This document shows, piece by piece, positions 48,446-60,167 of a stretch of 64,000 nucleotides of DNA. Below the pieces are notes generated by a model. That model was not told where the DNA came from. It saw only the letters and a list, made by a program, of their open reading frames with translations, and ran no database searches. Every line of letters begins with the position of its first letter. The stretch's first letter is position 1. Origin of the DNA: Flammula alnicola (taxonomy: Eukaryota > Basidiomycota > Agaricomycetes > Agaricales > Strophariaceae); NCBI GenBank assembly GCA_015499995.1, contig JADNRV010000001.1, positions 1,178,001 to 1,242,000 of the forward strand, given 5' to 3'. The translations under genes were made by a program, and so were the position numbers.

Positions 48446-49423
48446 ATCACTAGACCAATCCAGAGCTCCTGTTAAAAGAAAAACTGCATGACAATAACGA
48501 CGAGCCATGCTCCCGCAAAGCATAATATATAGTTGTAATTTATGTATCATATCGTGTAAATTTATTACTCAACTCATGAACAGCTAATTATATGCCAAGT
48601 GAAGGTCCGTTCCGTCTTGACTCTCATCTGCGACCCGACTCATTCACGGTTTAGAAAACATTGTCCTATCCTAAATCTTTACGATGGAGTACACCAGTGG
48701 GCCGACCAAGGGCCGACACAGGGCATGTCTAAGCAGAGTACATCAGTCGGTATGTAGTTTGGGCATCAGAAATCTTTAAATAATAAAGCCACCTTACTTA
48801 GTCGCACGGTGGCTCATGATCATCGATCAAATCCCATCTCCTACAAAATTATTTGTTTCCCCCGTCCAGGCGCCGACGCACCTCGAACCATCGAAGTCAT
48901 GCAGGGCCCTTCGTAGTACGTACGGAAATGGGGATGATGGTCTCAGCGAGTGAGTGATTTTTGAAAGATTCAAATGGAGACTTATCGATTATCCCTAACT
49001 CGTCGGAATCCACATCGTGATTGTGAAGCTCATCCTTGGCATGATGGAAGGTGATATATTTTCTGACTGCTCGAGTGGGTCCTATATATTCTGGACGTCG
49101 TATTTTGGTTTCTTGTTCGAAATCCTGTGAACATCAAAGCTGAATATAGTCAGAGTAGACGAATTCCGACAACACACAGCGCCAACCTGTGACAACGCTT
49201 GTAATGAACTCTAATGAACTTCTCACCGTTGGCTGGCATCAAGGGAGCATGCCAAGCCAACCTATTCTAAACAGCTATAAAGGGCCCAACTCAGAAGAGG
49301 GCCGCGTTCTTGTCCTTCGGTCCACTTTGGCTTGACACAACACCGCCTTCTTGATATCTCCGATTCGGACTCTCCACTGGGGTATCCCTGTAGTTACCGT
49401 GTCGAGTCCGACCTCATCGCCTC
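48446..49423. other. Intergenic region between GH105-like and CAX-like genes
   Basis: Almost 1 kb, co-directional, with no ORF of note and no tRNA or repeat recognised. A TATAAA at 49276-49281, 143 bp before the CAX start, is a possible promoter element. Confidence 0.5.
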
Positions 49424-51614
49424 ATGTCTACCTCCACCGACAACACCAACACCCGCCAGCGGGTTGTACGACTAGTTGATAATGACATCGAGAAAGGCAA
49501 TGGCAAACTCGAAAGTACTGAAATTGCTGTTACCCCTCCCGTGAAGTCTCCTGGCACAGAATCACAGAGGCGACGTCGTGACATAATTGCAGAAGCTCTG
49601 TACATAGACGAGGGCAAGGAGGAGCTGATCAAGTTTTGGGATCAGTTCATGCGCAAAGGAAAGAGAAAAATCGGTGTTGTTGAAAGCTTGCGTGCTTTCC
49701 TCTTTTCTTCCTGTATGGTTTCTTTCTATGCAGTTCAGTATCTCATCATGACGACTGATGTCATTCGATGTGTTACGCTCTAGGGCTCAATGTCTTTCTC
49801 GTATGCATTCCAATCGCTTGGGTATCCCACTTTAAGCATTGGAACGCCTCAGCCACGTTTACGCGTACGCATTAAATTAAGCGCCCGCGAGTCTGAGTGC
49901 CTATACTAAATCGAGGCCACAGTTTGCTTCTTTGCCATTCTGCCTCTTGAAAGACTATTCGACTATGGAGGAGAACAGATGGCATACTACCTCGGAAAGG
50001 ATTTGGGAGATTTAGCCACAGTGACTCTTAACAAGTAAGTACTGCCGTTGTTCCTTTATCTGAATGGCATTCTAAATCAGATTTACAGTGCAGTTGAAGC
50101 GGCCCTTGCCCTCATCCTCTTGCAGCATTGCGAGTGAGTATCATGAGCATGTAATTCAGTTTGTGTGCTAGATACTAATAACATCTCTCAGATTGGTGCT
50201 TCTCAAATCGACAATAATAGGTAAGACTTGGTCATCTTTTTTGTTCAACTGGTCAACATGATAGTGGGCGCTCACCGTGACCCGAAATAGGTGTTGTCAT
50301 CCTGCATCTTCTACTTGTTCCTGGAGCCTCGTTCATCACTGGTGGGGCACAGATAATCCAGCAGGACCTTCACCCTCATTTGACGCAGCTGAATCACACA
50401 TTGTTGACTCTTGGGTGCGTCTCCGCTGTATATTATTTGTATATCTTCCCTTTTCTGAAATCCAGGCTTCCACTATTAGTGTCTTAAGTCTGCTTCTTCC
50501 AGCTGCCTTTTTCGCTGCTATCAATACTCAGTTTTCCCCTGCTACGGGAGTTGTGGCAGAGAACATTATCACCGACGAGACACGAGAGAGGTTCCTTCAA
50601 ATGAGCCGAGGCCTCGCTGTCCTCTTACTCGTGATGTGAGTGTCCTTGCCCTGTATAAACACGAGGCCGAGCACTTCAATTAATTAATACCCCTCGAATA
50701 AGTTATATTTGCTCTAGGATTTACCTTCACGATCCCCCTGGCGATGATGATGACCTCGCCTCGGCACCGTTGGCTCCTGAGGCGTTGAAGGAACATGTGG
50801 CGCGTCTTAGAGAACAGGACCCTGAAGTCAACCAATTCGTTTGCCTCGCTGTCCTCGCTGTCTCTATCGGGCTCATGGCTGGCACAGCTGAATGGGTAAA
50901 GCTTTCGTTCTCAGCAATCACTGGAGTATACGTTAATGCATCTGCCATTGATCATAGATGGTTCAAAGCATCGATTTCGTCCGCCAAACATCAAAAATAC
51001 AAACCGAGTGAGGCGCGCTCTCCTTTCCTGGACGATTATCGCTCATTGTGAATATCTAGATGGTTTGGATTGATTCTACTTCCAATTGTCTCTTTTGCGG
51101 CGGATGGAGCAGTAGCGTCTGTGTATTTCGTTCGCCGCATGCTCCGTCACATCTTCCAGGAACCAGTACCCCCCACAACTCTCGCCAAAGGAGAAGCAAT
51201 CGATCTCAGTATACAGTTCACTCTATTTTGGATGCCTTTTTTCGTCCTGGTCGGGTGGTGGACAAATAAACCTCTAACTCTCCTTTTCGGTAAGAATCTT
51301 GAGAGGCCTACGGTCCAGCCTTGACTGACATTTGCTCGATGCAGACCTTTTTGAAGTGGCAGCCCTCGTCGGGTCTTGCTTCATTGTAAATTACGTTACC
51401 GCCGACAGTAAAACCAACTGGGCCGAAGGTATGGCTATGGTGATATTCTACGCGATGATCGTAAGTTCTACCCTTCAGCTTCCGAGTTCTGATGATATAG
51501 CCCTGTCATTATCAGGCTCTTTGTGCATGGTTCTACACTGGCCAGCCGGAAATTGCATACCTGTCGCAATGCATTAGCGTTGCTGCTGCTCTGGCGAACG
51601 GATCAGCTGGGTAG
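49424..51614 (+). CDS. Divergent CAX-family cation/proton exchanger
   Basis: Multi-span membrane protein related to fungal vacuolar Ca2+/H+ exchangers (CAX). The N-terminal 100 residues are soluble and charged. Spans follow from LNVFLVCIPIAWVSHF. The first alpha-repeat reads MAYYLGKDLGDLATVTL, then NNAVEAALALILLQHCELV (intron inside NN), keeping the Asn and Glu of c-1. GVVILHLLLVPGASFITGGA matches the family. The second repeat, LILLPIVSFAADGAVASVYF, aligns with the CAX c-2 motif GNAAEH but has Ser-Phe for Gly-Asn and Asp-Gly for Glu-His. More spans end with LCAWFYTGQPEIAYLSQC. All GT-AG introns join in frame. The ion specificity is open; the substrate call is inferred from the family. Convergent with TAZ1. 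Confidence 0.75.
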
Positions 51615-51868
51615 ATTATGGTTTTCGGCTCAGCTATGCACGAATGAAGCACCTGCTGTAATAGGTGGTGGAGCGGACAAGCCATTGAGTATTCGGTCGA
51701 AAAGTTAATTATCATCGTGTTGTCTGAGTTAATGCTGTATACTACACAATAGATTATGTCCATTATTTAGCACTTAACCCTCACGTTGAGTAAGGTCTAC
51801 ATATGGTATGCGATAAAATCAGAAAGTGCAGTCTTCATTGGAATGGCCAAGGTAGCGCTGGCAACGTG

Positions 51869-53177
51869 CTACGCGTCTCGCGGAGTACCACCAAGCAAAT
51901 TGCCCGACACGGATCTTCCTAACGCTTCCACGTCATGGTGGAGGATGGCCGTGACTTTCTGTCTAATGAGAGAAGCATAAAGGTGGTCCTCGTCGTTGCA
52001 GACACGGCCAGTTGCATCATGTTTTTTCGTCGCCTGGTCTCCAAGCCATCCTTTGAGCTGGTCGGGTGTATCAGGGACATCTTCAGAGTCATCCACGTCG
52101 GGATCTGTCCTTGAAACATCCAAAGCTTCCAGGATCTCGTCTGCAGGTATTGGGTCGCCAAAGGTGACGCTGAGGCGCGCACCGATCCGTGGAAAGTAAT
52201 TGTACGGAAAGGATCGACCTTCCGGCATCAGTTGGTCAAAACCAGTAAGCCACATTGGAATAACCACAGGAGGAATATTGGCTTCCATTAGGATGCGGCC
52301 TCTGGATTGTGTCAACTTGGATGAGTAATTGCAAAGCAGCGTGACTCAACGAAATAAAGTACTCACATGCCCCATTTGAATCTCGGTAGGCAAGCTCGAC
52401 CTTGCTTATCCAGAGTATAGGTATTGGGCTGATTAACTTTGCCTTCGCCATATAGGTGAACCTTATGGTGGGCAGCATACCTCAGGACACATTTTGGTTT
52501 ACGAAACATCGATTACGCACCCAGCCTCCTTGATCGATCTTCTGAATGGCGGTGTTGACAGCATCCTGGTAAATACCGTTGCCCCGGAAGGTTTCGAGGG
52601 TTTGACCGAGAGTAAAGAATGCTGAAAATACACTTGCTAACGCAGAGACGATGATCTATAAAGCAAACTCAATACAAAATTTTTGGGGTTCACGTACGGG
52701 TTGGTGAACATAATATCAGACGCGCCTAGAGCCCAGCGAGTTGTTCGAGAGCTGAAATAATACCGCGCGGGAAGCACCCCCCAGACCACGGGATCATCTA
52801 GCCTAGGATATGAAAGAAGGCTGAGACCTCTGTATTGTGATGAACGGGTTCTAAACGCACGTCGAGATGTGGTTGCAGACTGGGCATAGATCACGTCAAT
52901 TGAACGAGAATTTTGGGAAAGTGAGGCGATGCGTAAACTTACCGGTCACAATCCCTTGACCGGTATTCCGTTTTGAGTTTTCGAGAGCATTCCTTAAAGT
53001 CTGAAGGCCATTGACCTCCACTGAGCACAGACCAGAGTTGAGAAAAGCCTTGCATAAAAGGCCGACTGCGCTGATGGTCGCCGTAGACAAGACCGCCGAC
53101 ATTAATTGAGGAGGAAGAGCGCAATGCCAAAAGCCAGACTCGGCAAGAACCGGCAAGTACCGGTTGGTTGCTGACAT
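51869..53177 (-). CDS. TAZ1: Tafazzin, monolysocardiolipin transacylase
   Basis: Mitochondrial phospholipid transacylase that remodels cardiolipin. The start at 53177 (MSATNRYLPVLAESGFWHC) is preferred; an in-frame Met at 53210 adds 11 residues. Motif 1, the catalytic HX4D, is VCNHISTLDDP, made by two splices. It is followed by VVWGVLPARYYFSSRTTRWA, ASDIMFTNP, LGQTLETFRGNGIYQDAV, HLYGEGKVNQPNTYTL, FKWGIGRILMEANIPPVVIP and WLTGFDQLMPEGR, the usual tafazzin series. The C-terminal 130 residues, with an acidic insert (DPDVDDSEDVPDTP), are more variable. Clean frames. Divergent from a small gene at 53329 over 150 bp. Confidence 0.9.
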
Positions 53178-53328
53178 AAGATTCGATGGCTGTATGAAAC
53201 GGTTACCCAAAAATCGAACGACGAGTAAAGCGGAGTGGGATTGGACAAGTCTATTTTATTCTATTTTATTGCTCCTTCCCTCTGCTCTTCCCCAACTGTG
53301 AGGGGCAGCGCACCCGCGCCCAGCGACC

Positions 53329-53789
53329 ATGTTGGCCCTCATGGCTTTGAGCTCCTTCACCGCCCTCCTCTTCGTCTACATATTCATGCCAGCACTATGG
53401 CTATCAATCATGTCCGTTGACGAGTCTCTCGACGCCCACGAAGCAGGTCTCGCTCTCGTTGCCTCACGTATGTCTCTTGTTCTAGCCCTTGTTATTCCTT
53501 TGTCTCAACCACACCACCTCCAGGAAACCCATTTCGCGAAACGGGTCCCCCAGCGAACATGGCGAAGCTTATCTTGCTACGACATAAAGTCAGTTTCACC
53601 CGTTGGGCAGTTGACACACTTCCGAACGTTGACGTATAATATCCCTAGATTCAAACAAGTAACAGGAAGCGGCGCAGCTCTTCCCATTCGCGACAAGCAT
53701 CGCGGACATACAGCATCCCGTCTTCGTCCCGTCCAAAGGCCTCTTGGATGCGCTTCGGGAAACCATTTGGAGGAAAACAGTATCACTGA
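53329..53789 (+). CDS. Small single-span membrane protein, unrecognised
   Basis: The start MLALMALSSFTALLFVYIFM has a long hydrophobic N-terminus, then SVDESLDAHEAGLALVASRN, and after a GTATGT intron PFRETGPPANMAKLILLRHK. If a 60 nt intron (GTCAGT...CCCTAG) follows, the frame continues in a Ser/Arg-rich tail to 53787-53789. Without it, two other frames stay open and encode hydrophobic segments down to 53983, so the C-terminus is unsettled. I recognise no family. Divergent from TAZ1. Confidence 0.45.
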
Positions 53790-54046
53790 GACTGCCGTTC
53801 AGCCAATCTTCCGCCCTCTTGTCACCCTTGTTTTATTACTTACGATACCCTATATTCGATTTCTTATGGAAATGTACCAACATCATTACTTGCTTTGTTT
53901 CCCCATTTCGAACCTCCGCAACCTATTGGTTGTTGTCTTTCCAAGCCCAGGTTAATCTACGCACCACCTGTGAATGCGGATGAAGCTATAAAATGTTATT
54001 CAATTACATACATGTACTATATTACACTCCAAGAGATGAGATTAAT

Positions 54047-57000
54047 CTACGCGAAATGTCGACTCTTGTCCGCGATGGCAGACAGCATGCTACGTTCCGC
54101 CTTCACAGGTTTGTTTCCTACAGTTGACGATGAAGCTGACGCAGAAGCAGACTTCTTCCCCAAAGGACCCTTGCGAACAGAGCCTGTTCCTGTCTTGGGC
54201 TTGGCTTTCGTGTGTCCCGTTATCGCTGATCCACCCACTGACCGAGATGTACCTGCATTGCGTGATTTGTTCTCTTGGGCATACCACTGCTTGCTCGAAG
54301 CATTCAACTGTTCCGTGGGTTTACCAAACGGTGGGCCCTGAAATCACGAGATTCAATCACTCATACAAAGACTAGGTTAGAATGGACGTACCATGGTACC
54401 ATCCATCTCCAGTGGATCCAGGTCTTGCTGACGGACCCGTGGTCGCTGTCTGGAACTGATTGTTTTTACCCGAGGCGCGTCTTCTTCGGTATCTTTATCC
54501 ATCCATGATACGTCTTTCGTATCCATCACCGTGACGTTGTCTTCCATCTAGACCACTAAATTAGAAATATGAAGCCAAAAACTGGGATAAAAATAACATA
54601 CTCCTTCATTTATCTCACGTACACGCCGATTGACTTCGTCAGGAGAGATAGACTCTGGTTCTTGTTCCTCGTCGCCGTCGTCGTCGCTATCCTCTGCATC
54701 GTCGTCCATAGGTCTTTGGCTGTCATCAAGCATGTTGGCGAGAGGCGTCTCGTTTTCAAGGTATTCAAAGTCTTGATCATCATCTTTCAAACTCTGGATA
54801 TAGGTTTCAGCGAATGCCCGGGTAGCGTCATTCGCCTCTGCAATCACACTGTCAACGCTGGGTTTCAAAAACAGATAAAAAATTAGATGACGAACCCAGG
54901 TCCTTAATATCTCCGCGATCAGTAGTTCTCAGCTTCTTCATCGCCCTGCGTGCTCTCTCGTTGCCGTCGTCCTCACTATCCTCGTCACTGTCATCGAGAC
55001 CGAAACCACGAAGGCGTTTCCGCCGCAATTCTCCCTGAGCAGCCGCCATATGCAGTTTTTCAACTTCCTGGTCCCGGGCTTCCTCTTGCTCCCTAAAAAG
55101 ACGGATCAGTAAAAGGTTATTAATATTTCATAGAAAATGAACCAACTTGAATTTTTCAAGGACGAGTTCAGCTGCGACAGTGTCCTCGTCCATTTCAGCG
55201 TCATCCATCAATGCGTCAAGCGTCTTGTCCAGGTCCTCGCCATCCTCGCCGTCATCATCTATCTTCGGTCTAACAAAACCAAAGGCGTCGTCATCATCGG
55301 ACTCTGCAGCTTCGTTCTCGAAGAACCCGGATACATCAACATCAGGACGCTTCCGTTTCAACTCGTCGTGCCTGTGGGCCTTGGCCGCCCCACGAGCCAG
55401 GATATCGAAGGCATTCTGCTTGCGAGGAGGCGTGGTAGAAGTAGGAGAGCCAGGAAGGAGATTGTCAGCTTCTGGAGGCGGCGTGACGAGTTTCCTCAGG
55501 CGCTGAAGTGGCAAAGATTCCGGAGATTCGGGCTGATAGGAACTTGAGATCGACAACGTCCGAAGAGGAGCTCGAGGACGGGATTGAGAGGGTGACACTC
55601 TAACATATAGTGTTTGCGAAGGAGACGGTCGGTATATCTCTGGTGTTCCATCGGCAGGCCTCGTTTGGGTAAGAAACCTAGAGCAATAGTTAGAAGGGCT
55701 CTGACAAAAAAGAAGGCAATCAATCCTCACCCATGATCGTTGATGTAGAGCTCTGGTTTCTTGGAAGGTTTTTTAATGGCGGCCTCCAGGACAAATGCCT
55801 GCTCTTTCTCGAAAATCGCATCAGCCTTGCGCATCAAGTTCTCGCCAACATGAAATGCAGGCTGCAGGCTGATGACGGCAGTGACATCCTGTGTCAGATC
55901 TAGCTTATCAGGGCGCTTGAAGTTCCTCAGATCGTTTTCATCAGAAAGAGCCTTTGATAACCAAAAAAAAACAAAGAGGGCAAGTTTGTTAATAAATGGT
56001 AAGCAACCCAAATAAGGATATGGCATACTTCTTCAGAAGGCGACTCGTGTCTCCCTTTGTTCAGTCTCGTCGGTGACTTCTGCTTTTCTGTCGCTGATTC
56101 GAACAGGTCGGAGAATCCTGGTTGCAGCGAAGGCCCAGCCTCGAACACGTCCGAGTCGCCACCCTCCGAGAACTGAGAGAACCCGCTGAAACTCTTCGAA
56201 CTATTTAATGGTGCCCCAAGGAACGGTTTGAGTTTCGGGGTCGGGACAGATGTACCTGGCAATGGAGATGCCTGCTGGAGCTGAGCCGCAAACGATTGCA
56301 TAAGGCTCGATGGTAGGTGTGTCGAGGAAGGACTTTCCTCCGATATCAGCTCCTGGAACGGTCTTCGTCGCTCAGCAACGCTTTCATCGTCCAGTTCAAG
56401 CCCTGGCCTTCTGGCATTCCAGTCGAGAGAGGGGACGCTTGGCGAGAGAGAAGGACTTGAGGCGTCGCCTATGTCGAAGATGGAAAGTGGGGCATTAGAT
56501 AGGCGACCATGGCGCACAACTGCGGTGTTCTCCTTGTCTTCGCTGCGGTCGTACATAAGCATGGTGTTATTCTCTTTATCTTGTTCGTCTTCAGTTGGTA
56601 ATTCAGCTGATGATGTCGCACGGCGGTATCTCTCCTGATTTGAAATGGATGCAGGCCTCTCCGGTGCGTTCTCGTCGTTCTCTTCCTCCTCTGAATCCGA
56701 TGTAACAATCATCCGGCGGGTAGTGAGGACTTTCGGTACTTCGAGTTCAGGATCCTCAACATCAACCATTATTGTATCTTTATCAGTTGGCGTATTTTCG
56801 TCCGTTTCTTCTTCTGCCTCTTGCTCCTCATCTGCATCCTCCCGAGGTGCGGGCGAAGCAGGGCCCCAATCTTCATCGTCTTCATCTTCGTCTTCGCCAT
56901 CGATATCCATCTTGCCCGCGACAGTCGCCGCTGCGACTTTCAAACCCTTTTCGGCAATTGTCTTCACTGCCATGTCCAGTCCCTCCGCTGGAGCTCCTGG

Positions 57001-58861
57001 ATGGACGGTAATATGCCCGCCGTGCTTTTGCCACTCCTCCTCTTTCTTTTTGGCGATCATGCGAGCCTCTTTCTGGGCTTGAGTAGCCATAAGTCGACTC
57101 AGTTTGACTTGGTCAAGCAGTCCTGCTTGTTGAAGTATAACCGAAGTAGAATCGCCATGGGTACTACGAACATCCAAAGGCGCAGAAGCTTTGCTAAATA
57201 TCTGTCTTGACGCATTGACGTTGGCGAGCCGCAGTTGTTGCTTACGACCTCAGAAACCCGGCTCTTCTTCGCCGAGCGACGATGTTCTTCCTCCACTTCC
57301 ATCCGGGTAGTCGAGTCCATGATCTCCAAGTCGTCAAGGCAGTCGTCGTTATTAGTGGAGGGTTTGCTTTGAAGTTTTTCCAGAGCACGCATCTTCATCT
57401 GTTGCAGCTCCTTTTTCTTCCTCTGCTCCTCGGCTTCTCGCAGCATGTCAGAAACCTCGGGCAGATCATCGTTATCAGAGTCATGTGGACTAGGTGACTG
57501 TTGCACTCTTGGCTTCGCGTGGACAGCAAAATGCGAGGGGCCGGCGTTACTTCTTGCAGGTGCAGATCTAGTATTGACCGGTGGAGAGGAGTACGGTTCA
57601 ATAGGGTCCGACGCCGGGATAGGTTCTGTTGTCGGAGGCATAGATGGCCGCTTCTGTATCCCACCACTGTGGCCCATCAGTCTCTTACACTCAAGCGCAA
57701 GAAAAGGTAACATACATGTTCGCGAACAGTGTCTCCTTGGTGTATTTGGCTATCGTCTCTCTGGGAATGAAAGCATTGGATCCCGCGGCAAGGCGACTTC
57801 TTTCCTTCAACATCTCCGTTTTATCTTTTTTCGTCGGAGCCTATACCAAGCATATTAAGTATTTAATAGCCTACATCACGACACGTACACACCTTGATTT
57901 TTGCCCTCTTGCTCTGTGTGTCATTACGCTTCTTCGGTTCGCTCGATGGTCCTTCAATTAAATCGAGTGGCGCGACGCTGGCACGAGAAGCAGAAGCTGG
58001 TTTCCGCTTTCCTTTAGACCGCGCTTTTGCGGACGGTTGTGCTGGCATGTCATCGTCAGACGTTGGTGGAGTAGTGGAAAACGACCTTGACTTGGGTGTG
58101 TTGATGGGGTGCAGTGGTTGACTAGAGGATGATGGGGTGGTGGATGAAGAATCCTTCGATGGTTCTTGCTCCGAGTCTGAGTCAAGAATAACCTTAGAAT
58201 GGCGCACGCGTGCGGGTGGTGCAACTTGAGGGGATGAAAGGGCAAAAGGTCCCTTGGCGGATGGCCCTTGTGATAATGATTGGGTTCCTCGAGATAAAGA
58301 GTCGTCACTAAAGACGTCGTTGGATGCGGGGGTAGCGAGGGTGACACGAGTCGACCGTCCTTAGTCTGTTGGTCCGATGTTGGGCCTGCTGTTGTCTGAA
58401 GCAAAAATGGCTGTCCAAAGAGTGTGTGTGTCGGTGCATCATCATGCTCGGAGGAGAGGAAACTGATCACGTCGTCATCCTCAGCTGCATCAAGTTGTCG
58501 CATTTTGCCTTCCAATCAAATTCATATTTGGGAGGCGTGTCTGAGGACGCTGCATCATCAGCGTCAGAGTGGCCAGCCTCAGAAGCTGTGAATCGCGTCC
58601 TTGGAGAGGATGGAGGATCTCCTCCGAGAGTCCAGGAGGCGCTGTGTGGTGAATGCTATCGCGCGGAGCAGAGCTCGAAGGAATAGAAATAGAGTCAAGA
58701 TCCTCAACTAGAGGTTCCTCCCGACGTCTCCCATAGGTCTTCGTAGGTCGCCTGATTTGCGTAGGCGCGTCCAACTCGTCCGAGTCGCGGTCGACATGTG
58801 GTTGGGGCGACGAAGAAATAGTTGAATCTGCCACTATAGAATAGTCCTTTTCCAGTGGCAT
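54047..58861 (-). CDS. MRC1: Replication checkpoint mediator MRC1/claspin homologue
   Basis: Replisome-associated checkpoint adaptor. The start at 58861 is MPLEKDYSIVADSTISSSPQ. The N-terminal third is disordered and has SQ/TQ sites. The central region has MLREAEEQRKKKELQQMKMR and MATQAQKEARMIAKKKEEEW, basic helices typical of Mrc1. Acidic stretches follow, then the conserved MRC1 domain, with AFDILARGAAKAHRHDELKR, GFFENEAAESDDDDAFGFV and RKRLRGFGLDDSDEDSEDD near 55 kb. The C-terminus ends AIADKSRHFA. The frame breaks at about 57235, 58357, 58503 and 58627, each by one base, so the N-terminal half is conceptual. Divergent from ATP7. Confidence 0.82.
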
Positions 58862-59241
58862 TTCGGATGGAAAAAAAGGGGAGGGTCGCTCGCAGCGAAC
58901 GGGCGTTTACAGAATTTGGTGGGAGGAGTAGGACTACCGCGTGACATATCCTCACCGTTACTTAATGTGACTGTTCGCGTTTATAGTAAAGTCAAGCAGT
59001 GTCAAACAAATCAACGCGCCAATTTATACTTAATTACGTAATATGTAGGCAAATTTTGATTATTCGTGGGAACCTATTGTTGTTTTCGGGATTCGGCGCT
59101 AACAGGAGCAAAAGTCGGATTTGCCGGTACGCCAACTCGCAACTTTGTTTCTTCACGAAAGTTACCAACTCGTTTCCCGCCCTTAGAGTGAGTAGGACTT
59201 ACTTTCAAGGCTATTCACTGTGTCTGACGTCGTTGCAGAAT

Positions 59242-60038
59242 ATGGCGTCAAAAGCAGCCGCCGTAGCGGTCGTAAGCTTATATTCGCCTGCTGTGATGAC
59301 ACGTCTAATCATTATTTTCTGGTAGGATTTCTCCCGCATCTACTCCTCCCTCGGACTCGGAAAGGGTTAGTAGCCTTCTTGTAAGGCTAGGACACCCACA
59401 TTTAATTAACCCTATATTTCAGAGACCATTTCTTCACTGCAAGCTTTCCGCAAGCGTCACAGCGAAGCTCAGCGTCTTGCGCACACCTATGCCAACCAGC
59501 CAACTACCATCGATTTCGCCCTCTATCGCTCCGTCTTGAAGAACCAAGCTATCGTTGACGAGGCTGAGAAGGTCCTGAAGGAGTTCAAACCCATTACCTA
59601 TGACGTGAACGCGCATGTTAAGGCTATTGAAACTTTCGAGGCTACAGCTGTGAGTTATATTCCGCGCGACGCATGGAGCGTGTCTGATGATGGCGGATAA
59701 TTACAGGTTGCCAAGGCTAAGGAGACAGAGGAGAAGATTGATGTTGAACTCCAGGAACTCCAGGCGACTCTTGCCAACATCGAACAAGCCCGACCTTTCG
59801 ATCAACTGACCGTATGTTCATTCTTGCCTCCGCAATTGGTTATTTACCTGAACCCGATCACTAGGTTGATGAGGTTGGCAAAGCCCACCCTCGTATCTTC
59901 GAAGCTGTCGAGACAATGCTTAAGAAGGGGAAATGGACGGTGCCAGGTGTGTGATTTTATTGCTTGCTGTTTTTATTCTCGTCCTTACTCACTTTCTCAG
60001 GTTACAAGGAGAAGTTCGGCGATCTCAACGTCATGTAA
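59242..60038 (+). CDS. ATP7: Mitochondrial F1Fo-ATP synthase subunit d
   Basis: Peripheral-stalk subunit of ATP synthase. The start MASKAAAVAV joins by a GTAAGC intron to DFSRIYSSLGLGKE, then TISSLQAFRKRHSEAQRLAH, LYRSVLKNQAIVDEAEKVLK, FKPITYDVNAHVKAIETFEA, KAKETEEKIDVELQELQATL, ARPFDQLTVDEVGKAHPRIF and the conserved C-terminus TVPGYKEKFGDLNVM. Five introns, all in frame. A length of about 173 aa fits the family. Divergent from MRC1 (380 bp); convergent with the GH35 gene (130 bp). Confidence 0.93.
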
Positions 60039-60167
60039 TTTGCTATTGTCCCATAGAATGCATATTGAACGTGCGGTACAGCACTCTTCCTATCTGGCTG
60101 ATATTTCAGTTGAGATGTTCGACCAAAATATTTCTACATGCGTCTTATAGGTCCTCTGCCATTCGAT

